A stretch of 64,000 nucleotides of DNA from Flaveria trinervia. Lineage: Eukaryota; Streptophyta; Magnoliopsida; Asterales; Asteraceae. Shown piece by piece: positions 57,285-64,000 of the stretch; the stretch's first letter is position 1; every line of letters begins with the position of its first letter. Where the stretch lies: contig CM046453.1 in assembly GCA_025506515.1 (NCBI GenBank), positions 33,905,190-33,969,189 of the forward strand, written 5' to 3'. Both the position numbers and the translations under genes were made by a program. The notes under the pieces were generated by a model, which was not told the DNA's origin, made no database searches, and was given only the letters and a program-made list of their open reading frames with translations.

Positions 57285-58359
57285 TCAAAAACGAATAATA
57301 CCCTTCCAAGGTGAGACCTTCAACGTAACCCGGTCACCCACTTGGAACTCAATCGGTCTGTGTCTTCTATCAACATACGACTTCTGTCTATCTTTGGTTA
57401 CCTTCATGAAGGCCTTGATCCTTTCAAGCTTCTCAATCGTAGCCTCGATTACCTCGACCCTCACTAACTCCTTCTGGCCAATATCACCCCAACAAACGGG
57501 TGTTCTGCATCTCCTACCGTATAGCATCTCATACAGTGGCATACCAATGCTGGCATGATAGCTGTTTTGTATGAGAATTCGGCTAACGGTAAGTGGTCAT
57601 CCCAACTTCCCCTAAAATCAATCACACATGCCCGAAGCATGTCTTCCAATGTCTAAATGGTCCTTTGTTACTGACCATCGGTTTGGGGATAATAAGCCGT
57701 GCTAATATGTAACCTCGTCCCCATAGCATCATGGAATTTCTTCCAAAATTTAGATATAAACCGGGTGTCACGATCAGACACAATGGACACCGGCACACCA
57801 TGACGAGTTACAATCTCCTTGATGAACAGATCAGCCAACCTCTCGGATGAATATGTGTCACGGATTGGTAGGAACTGAGCACTCTTCGTCAGATGGTCCA
57901 CAATCACCCATATGGCATCGTACCCTTTCGGAGTACATGGCAGCTTCCTAATGAAATCCATGGTGATGTGCTTCCACTTCCATTCCAGTATATCCAAGGT
58001 TGGATCTTCCCATACGGCTTCTGATGTTCGGCCTTCACCTGTAAGCGAGTAAGGCACTTACTCACATACTCCACTACATCACGCTTCATACCCAGCCACC
58101 GATAATCTTTCTTCATATCTTGGTACATTTTCGTGGCACCTAGATGAATGGAGTATCGCGTGTTGTGAGCTTCATCCATTATCCTCATGCGTAGATCCCT
58201 AAAACGAGGAATCCACATTCTCCCGAATCGAGTTCTAACACCAAGCGTGTTTTCATCCAATTCCGCGACCAGACCTCTCATCCTCTCAGAGTTAAGATGG
58301 TCTTCTTTCAGTGCCTCATCTTGAAACTCTTTGAGTTGCTTCATCACATCAGAGGTCAT
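57285..58359 (-). pseudogene. G2 integrase
   Basis: Zinc region EAHNTRYSIHLGATKMY with KCLTRLQVKAEHQ: the usual CLTC has become CLTR, so one ligand is lost. Core: WKWKHITMDFIRKLP (first Asp), IVSDRDTRFISKFW (second Asp), YYPQTDGQ, then TAA, and the codon normally giving the catalytic Glu (in SERTI) reads CAA (Gln) at 57665-57667. Another stop follows (TAG, about 57655). Then TLEDMLRACVIDFRGSWDD and, in another frame, MLYGRRCRTPVCW. Dead as a transesterase by family knowledge. Confidence 0.88.
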
Positions 58360-59835
58360 AATCAGCTAATATGCTTTCACCCGAATCGGCTCGAGCCTCT
58401 TTTTCCGACTAAGGGCATCGGCCACCACGTTAGCCTTGCCCGGATAGTAATGGATCTCAGAATCATAATCCTTTATAAGTTCTAACCATCTCCTCTGCCT
58501 CATGTTCAGATCTTTTTGCTCGAAGAAGTACATCAAGCTCTTGTGGTCAGTGAAGATGGTGCACTTCGTCCCGTACAGATAGTGCCTCCAAATCATTAGT
58601 GAAAAGACCATAGCTGCTAGCTCCAAGTCATGAGTAGGATAATTTACCTCATGAACCTTCAACTGTCGGGATGCATAGGCTATAACCTTCCCTCATTGTA
58701 TTAATACACAACCCAACCCCGAATATGAAGCATGAGAATAAACCACCAGATTTTCGCTTCCATCGGGTAATGACAGAACATGAGCATGAGTCAATCTTGC
58801 CTCCAATTCTTTGAACGCCTTCTCTTGAGCTTGACCCCATACAAACTTCACATCCTTCTGGGTCAACTTGGTCAGTGGAGAAGCAATCTTAGAGAAGTCT
58901 TGGATAAACCTCCTATAGTAGCCCGCCAAACCCAAGAAGCTACGAATCCTCAGATGGCGTCTTAGGAGAATTCCATTGCATCACTACCTCCACCTTAGCC
59001 AGGTCCACCATAATCCCGTCGGGATTCACCACATGACCCAACAACTGAACTTTGTGCAACCAGAACGTGCACTTGGAGAATTTTGCATACAACTTCTCCC
59101 TCCTCAATGTCTCCAGAACCTCCTGACTGTCACCGGCATGCTCAATCTCACTTTTCGAATAAATCATGATATCATCAATAAACACAATCACTAATTTATC
59201 CAACATAGGCCGACACACACGGTCCATCAGATCCATAAAAGCAGCTAGCACATTGGTCAAACTGAAAGACATGACAAGGAACTCGTAGTGACCATAGTGT
59301 GTGCGAAACGCTATTTTAGGAACATCCTGCTCTTTCACCTTCAACAGATGGTAACCAGATCGAAAGTCTATCCTTGAAAACCAACTGGCACCTTGAAGCT
59401 GATCAAACAAATCATCTATTCTTGGTAAGGGGTATCAGTTCTTCACCGTTACCTTGTTCAGCTCTTTGTAGTCAATGCACATCCTCATGCTACCGTCTTT
59501 CTTCTTCACAAACAGGATCGGAGCACCCCAAGGAGAGATACTCTGTCTTTTGTCAATTGCTACTCCATTAACTATTTTTTCAACTGATGAACCCCTTATC
59601 CATTAGCTCTTGCAACTGCTCCATCAACTCCTTTTTCTTAGTCAGAGCCAACCGATACGGTGCCTTGCCAATAGGTTGGGCACCCGGTATCAGATCAATC
59701 TGAAACTCAATCTCTCTATCAGGTGGCACTCTTGATAAGTCTTCCGGGAACATGTCTGGGAAATCACACACAACCGGTACATCAAACAGTTGTGGTGTTG
59801 GCGTATCCACATCCTTTACATAGGCCAAATAGGCG
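58360..59835 (-). pseudogene. G2 reverse transcriptase and RNase H
   Basis: RT begins with FPDMFPEDLSRVPPDREIEF and APYRLALTKKKELMEQLQEL, has a stop near 59580, then SRIDFRSGYHLLKVKEQDVP, FRTHYGHYEFLVMSFSLTNV and catalytic FIDD at 59171-59182. The Pro-Phe-Gly-Leu of the usual box reads Ser-Phe-Ser-Leu. RNase H starts near 58935 (GLAGYYRRFIQDFSKIASPL), with VVYSHASYSGLGCVLIQ where the catalytic Asp of SDAS is His, and YPTHDLELAAMVFSL, TDHKSLMYFFEQKDLNMRQR and ADALSRKK at the end. Several frame breaks. Confidence 0.9.
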
Positions 59836-60480
59836 CTACATCCAAGCCTCGTACACTTTCCCGCCACCGCCATTGATCACTTTTGGGATCATAGTAACTC
59901 GATCCCCATAAACAGTTACCAAACCCCCGTCAGGCGCTGTCAAACGAATCATCTTCTTGCGACACACAATGTTCGCCTCGGAGTCCGCCAACCAATCCAT
60001 CCCAAAAACCAAATCAAAACCACCTAAGGTCATCACGAACGGTCTAACAGGAAATTTATGACCTTCTAGCTCGACATCACAGTTCTCTATCATCTCAGAG
60101 ATCCTGGTAGACTTACCTATGACAGTTTTTACATCGAAGGGCGCATCAACACGTCTACTACTAACATCAGGGTCCGTCCTAGCTTCCTCCCGTGTCATAA
60201 TGAATGCCCTAGCGCTCGCCCTTGGTCCTTCACTCCCCGTCTTCTTCACCCTGGAACCCTCAGCCCTTGGCTTCTTACAATCATTACCCATATGACCGCT
60301 TTCTCCACAGTTGAAACACCTCACACCCCTGCAATCTCTAGCCATATGACCAGGCTTCCCACATTTGAAACAAACATTCAACCCCCATCTACACTCGCCA
60401 CGGAGCTCCTTCCCACACTTTTTTGATCCCATATCTGCTGTGGCTACATGGCGGTCGTCCACCCGTGCCTTCTTGTTACT
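59836..60480 (-). pseudogene. G2 protease remnant lacking the active-site box
   Basis: Follows gag in the same frame. After FIMTREEARTDPDVSSRRVD the sequence runs straight into DVKTVIGKSTRISEMIENCD and then FDLVFGMDWLADSEANIVC. In related gypsy elements a Leu-Phe-Asp-(Ser/Thr)-Gly-Ala box stands between these segments; it is absent here although the frame stays open, so about 30-40 residues seem to have been deleted in frame. Confidence 0.75.
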
Positions 60481-61428
60481 CATCGAGGCACAACCCCGAC
60501 CAAACCTCTTCCCATTCCAGTTTCTATTATCTCCACCTTCTGACTACCTTCAGCCACCACCACCTCAGTCCTCTCATCATACAATCTCCCTGCTAAATTC
60601 ACCGCTGACCTAAACGAGCTCGGTCGGACGTCTATCATGTGCCTGTGAATGTCCGTTGGCAAACCCTGGATGTACCTTTTAATCTTCTGTGACAGAGGCG
60701 TCACTTGATCCGGCACCAGACGTGCCATTTCATTGAAATTTGTGGTATACTCTTGGTGTGTCATCGTTCCCGCCTATAATTGCAAAAACTTCCTCTCAAC
60801 CTTGTCCATTTCCCGGTGAGGACAAAACTCCACAATCACCAACTTTTTAGTTCGGACCATCCCATTCTCCCAATGGCTCTGTTGCCCTCAGCTTGGACAA
60901 TATTGTCCCACAAACATAGAGCTGAGTCCACAAAAGAGTGGGTAGCGAACTTCACCTTCTGGTCCTCTCGGCACTCGCTGATATCAAGTACAGCCTCCAT
61001 TTCCCTCACCCACTGGGGAGCAGCAGCGGCAATGCCGTTACCATCAAAAGTAAGGGGCTTGCATCTCATAAATGCCCCATAGTTACATCCTCGTGCCACC
61101 TTCGGCGCAGGCTCTTCTTCTTCCTCCTCTTCTTCTTCGTCGTCAGACAAACCCATCACAGTCTAGGTTGTCAACTTTTGCTCGTAGGCCTACTTATTTC
61201 CTTCCTCTCTCCTTCCTTACCGCCTTGATAACTTCAGTCACTACAGACGGTAAGATCGTCTGCATGACCTGAGAACTTCTTCTACAACAGCCTCCTTTAC
61301 TGAGGGGTCTCTGGTCCGTTAGGAACCACCTTTTCCATTCTGTGTCTTCCTCTCTTGGGTCGCGGCCCAGCACCAAGCCCATCACGACCACCTTCACGAG
61401 AGGCTTTCGAAGATTTACCACCGGCCAT
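60277..61428 (-). pseudogene. G2 gag with two CCHC knuckles
   Basis: Start ATG 61428 (MAGGKSSKASREGG), with a stop after about 44 residues near 61295. The capsid region continues in other frames: acidic run then YGAFMRCKPLTFDG and WVREMEAVLDISECRED (61080-60960), TTNFNEMARLVPDQVTPLSQ (about 60740) and IQGLPTDIHRHMIDVRPSSF. Nucleocapsid: CFKCGKPGHMARDC and CFNCGESGHMGNDC at 60372-60277. 61429-61760 is an untranslated leader with nothing recognised. Confidence 0.85.
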
Positions 61429-61760
61429 CACACGCACACTGAATGATTCAAATGCCAACATGGTCATTCAAGGGAATAGCTCAATTTATGTGAAGTATAG
61501 TAAGTCCCTAATTACAGTGGCCAGTTGTGATTAGCCACTTACTTTACTCTTCACACCCGAGCATTACCTATCCTGACTATATCAGTATTTAAATCCACAA
61601 ACAACACACAGCACATACCATGCGCACATAATACCGATTAACATTACGAAAATACCTGATGGCACGCAGCTACTCGGATTGGCATCCCATTCCCTTTCCG
61701 TCCTATTCTCAGTTTAGTTAAGGTTTATTTTAAAATTTTGCCCTTTTCACTTCAACTTTG

Positions 61761-61775
61761 GCTCTGATACCAACT
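61761..61775 (-). other. G2 primer-binding site (initiator tRNA-Met)
   Basis: Minus strand AGTTGGTATCAGAGC adjoins the 5' LTR edge at 61776. Confidence 0.9.
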
Positions 61776-61997
61776 TGTAAGGCCCCGTTCTAGGGACGCC
61801 TACAGTTGGTCATTCATCACACATAAAATATATAATTACATATAACTTCCATAAAACATTGGAGTGGAAATGACAAAATAGACATCTCATTTCATTATAA
61901 AAGCTTTTGCAAAATAATACATCGTACTTCGATTACAAAACCCAAGTTGCATTACATCACAAAAGCATTAAAACATGGATGCCATCCTAAAAGAGTT
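61776..61997 (-). repeat. G2 5' LTR, terminal fragment
   Basis: Matches 54781-55003 and stops at AAAAGAGTT, where element E begins. The G2 3' LTR continues GAGTAGTCACC at this point, so E cut the LTR; the rest should lie beyond the right end of the window. Confidence 0.88.
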
Positions 61998-63350
61998 TGT
62001 TGGAAATAAGCCATACTTTTGTTGGGTTTGTTGGATCATATCAAAGTAGTTTAACCATTTTTAAACTATGAAAATGCAGTGGATAAATACCTTAACATTA
62101 TCATTAGTAATCTGAAAAATTAAGGCATATAATATATCATCAACAAACCCAAGAACATAGGATCATTTATATGTGTTTGAACTAGCTATCAACTACAAAT
62201 AACAACCATAATATGATATACAAACTACCTTTTGTATGCTGCTGAACACGTGATGAAGGAGGAAGAATATGAGGTTCTTCAATGACCAAGACACCAAGGA
62301 GAGGTGTCCTCAAGCATCCATACCCACAAGCATCAAGCAAAGACCACTCTTGCTAGGATTTATGCACCAAAATCGGATCAAGAAAGCTGGTGGAGCGTTG
62401 TTCCAGCCGTGAACAATCAAGAAGGATGCTGGACCCTTTTCAGCCTTGAACTCTTTCTTCCATAAGAAGAGTTGATGTTCTTGTGATCCTTTTGCATATG
62501 AGAGAGAGAGAGAGGTGGATGGAGTGTGTGTGTGTGTGTTCAAGGTGTTTCTTTTTGTTCAAAACCATAAAAGAAAACCAAAGGGGATAACCTTGTAGAA
62601 ATTAATGAAGAGGCTGATGCAACCTAAACATCTTTTGTCTTTCCTGCATGCTACACAAGTGCATTGAAGTAGAATGCTTCAGAAGTTTCACATGTGCAAC
62701 AGAAATACTCTAAGTGTGAAATCTTCGAAGCCAAGACCAACATTTTCCGAAGCCAAAGATGAAGTCTTCCGAAGCCTCAGAGACAAAGTCTTCCGAAGCT
62801 TCAAGTTCATGAAGACAGATTTCTTCCAAATACTTTTAGTAACATGCTTTATCAGACTGCAAGTCACCAACTAACATGGTTTGGTGAAAAGGTCAATGCT
62901 TTTGGTAACTGTACATTGAGGTCATGAGTCTGTAACTTTCTACTCTATGTACTTTATCCTTTTGTAATAGATAAGGATGTGAGCTATGTCATGTCATAGT
63001 CACAAGTCAAAAGGCAATCTGCCTTTCGACTCTACAATTGATTTTTTGTGTGTCTAGTCAATTGTATCCAGCTGGCTTTCAAAGTATAGTCGGTTCTAGG
63101 ATGTTGTATAAGTATCTAATGTTCTTGTATCTTTCGAATATGATTTTGTAACACTTGTAATAGAACATAGAGAAGGCAATATATTGCATTCTTGAAAACC
63201 AAATACTTGTGTTCTTTGTGTTCTATCTCTTATATTACTTGTGTTCTTAGTGTCACTACTTGGTTAATCTAGTTTACTGTTTGATCTAAGTTTAGTTTAT
63301 CTCCTCTTTGTGTTGTTGTGTTGTAACTTATACGGTTCAATGATCCTGCA
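61998..63350 (+). repeat. Element E 5' LTR
   Basis: TGTTGGAAATAAGCC to CAATGATCCTGCA, 1353 bp, ending like the D LTR (CTGATCCTGCA). It includes GA and GT microsatellites at 62500-62540 and four CTTCCGAAG-type words at 62720-62800. A possible TATA (GTATAAGTA) is near 63104. No gene; open frames here are chance. Confidence 0.82.
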
Positions 63351-63364
63351 TTTGGTATCAGAGC
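63351..63364 (+). other. Element E primer-binding site (initiator tRNA-Met)
   Basis: TTTGGTATCAGAGC immediately after the LTR end at 63350. Confidence 0.92.
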
Positions 63365-63434
63365 ATTCCAGGCTCTTGATATAAGATCCCACCATCTTAA
63401 GATCCCTCACACACATAAATACTAAACTTTTCAA

Positions 63435-64000
63435 ATGGCAGCCATTTCCAAACTGATATGGAAACTGGAACCATGAACAAGTCCGCACTAATCACTCTTG
63501 ATGAGTTTGACACTTGGTGTTTAAGAATGGAAGGTTTCATCAGGTCTCTTGATTCAAGAATATGGGAGTCTATTGAAAATGGACCTTTCATACCCAGCAC
63601 ACCTTCTTCTACTGGTGCTGGTAGATCCCCAAAGATGTGGCTAACTACTCTGATGAAGATAGGAAGAGAGTAGAGATAGATAGAAAAAGCCATGACAACT
63701 CTTCAAACTACGCTTCCAAACTCCGTGTACAGAGGTTTCAAGAAGTGCAAAACAGCCAAGCAGCTGTGGGATGCACTGAAACTGATGTATGTGGGTTCTT
63801 CTGAAGCCAAGGAGAACAAGAATGATCTCCTGAAGAAGCAGTTTGAAAACTTCACCTTCAAAACAGGTGAGACCATGACTCAACAGTACTTCAGGTATCT
63901 TGAGATTGTGGATACCCTTGTGGATGGAGGAGTTTCTCTTGAAAACAGAGACATTGTAAGGAAGTTCATGTCCTCACTTCATAGGCAATGGACACACTAC
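63435..64000 (+). pseudogene. Element E gag, N-terminal part, broken and cut by the window
   Basis: ATG 63435 (MAAISK) is followed by a frameshift within about 20 bases; the frame METGTMNKSALITLDEFDTW from 63458 carries the N-terminal gag domain (TWCLRMEGFIRSLD, IWESIENGPF). Two stops near 63671-63680 interrupt it. Then comes a UBN2-type region: FKKCKTAKQLWDALKLMYVG, QQYFRYLEIVDTLVD and VRKFMSSLHRQW, collinear with D gag at about 49130-48880. It runs off the right edge. Confidence 0.87.

Larger units (their letters stand above)
54781..61997 (-). mobile_element. G2: Ty3/gypsy chromovirus (Tekay/Del-like), defective
   Basis: Minus-strand element: 3' LTR 54781-56879, purine tract, chromodomain, integrase, RNase H, RT, protease remnant, gag with two knuckles, leader, PBS, and the first 222 bp of the 5' LTR (61776-61997) before element E. 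Long LTRs (about 2.1 kb), RT before integrase, a C-terminal chromodomain and the tRNA-Met primer fit the Tekay/Del lineage. The two LTR segments show roughly a dozen differences over about 220 bp by eye. It is inserted in the element C protease. Confidence 0.88.
61998..64000 (+). mobile_element. Element E: Ty1/copia Sirevirus, 5' end only
   Basis: Plus-strand element inserted in the G2 5' LTR; the pentamer before it is GAGTT (61993-61997), whose partner should lie outside the window. It comprises the 5' LTR, PBS and the beginning of gag. CTTCCGAAG words in the LTR and gag similarity place it with D and H. Confidence 0.85.

Noticed and set aside
61998..63350. The long E LTR as two merged LTRs or a nested insertion, because TGTTGG occurs twice near its start
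   Set aside because: Only the first TGTTGG (61998) sits exactly at the break in the G2 LTR, and the end at 63350 is fixed by the PBS; no internal target duplication was visible.

Overview
This window is plant repeat DNA: a stack of LTR retrotransposons nested inside one another. I found no host gene, rRNA, tRNA or CRISPR array that I can support. Every long reading frame that makes sense is retrotransposon gag, pol or an extra third ORF, and nearly all are broken by stops or frameshifts. All visible primer-binding sites match the 3' end of plant initiator tRNA-Met (TGGTATCAGAGC type). The organism is an angiosperm with a repeat-rich genome. A eudicot, perhaps Asteraceae, is my guess from the look of the third ORF, but the window cannot fix the family.

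Layout. 1-1200: degenerate Ty3/gypsy LTR (G1). 1201-1995 and 14557-16700: an old minus-strand Ty1/copia Sirevirus-like remnant (H) whose gag-protease segment is tandemly repeated (period about 1.28 kb). 1996-14551: Sirevirus A, minus strand, both LTRs and a near-perfect target duplication, inserted in H. 16701-17984: gypsy LTR fragment (G-LTR2). 17985-18373 and 30473-33325: copia element F, plus strand, remnant. 18374-30467: Sirevirus B, plus strand, complete with both LTRs and TSD TCAAA, inserted in the F 5' LTR. 33326-38457 and 50214-54780: Sirevirus C, minus strand, inserted in F gag. 38463-50208: Sirevirus D, minus strand, complete with TSD CACTT, inserted in C. 54781-61997: chromodomain gypsy element G2, minus strand, inserted in the C protease. 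61998-64000: Sirevirus E, plus strand, 5' LTR and start of gag, inserted in the G2 5' LTR and running off the window.

How the parts work together. A, B, C and D share one plan: 5' LTR, PBS, gag with two CCHC knuckles flanking a coiled coil (seen in A, B and D), protease-integrase-RT-RNase H, a non-coding spacer, a long third ORF (the Sirevirus 'envelope-like' position), purine tract and 3' LTR. None looks able to move by itself.

The most striking pattern is not a gene. Each element carries its own short signature word, repeated many times in the U3 just upstream of the TATA box, in the pol-ORF3 spacer, and sometimes in the leader or gag: TTTCGCT in A and F, CTACTGAAG-like in B, CGTGCGACTG in C, CTTCCGAAG in D, E and H. 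The LTRs of A, B and D each hold a 12-bp-arm inverted repeat of that word. Three related gypsy LTRs carry different word arrays at the same place, and two of those words match neighbouring copia families. This resembles an element-specific recognition code of the kind known from the Arabidopsis VANDAL/VANC anti-silencing system; that functional reading is my inference.
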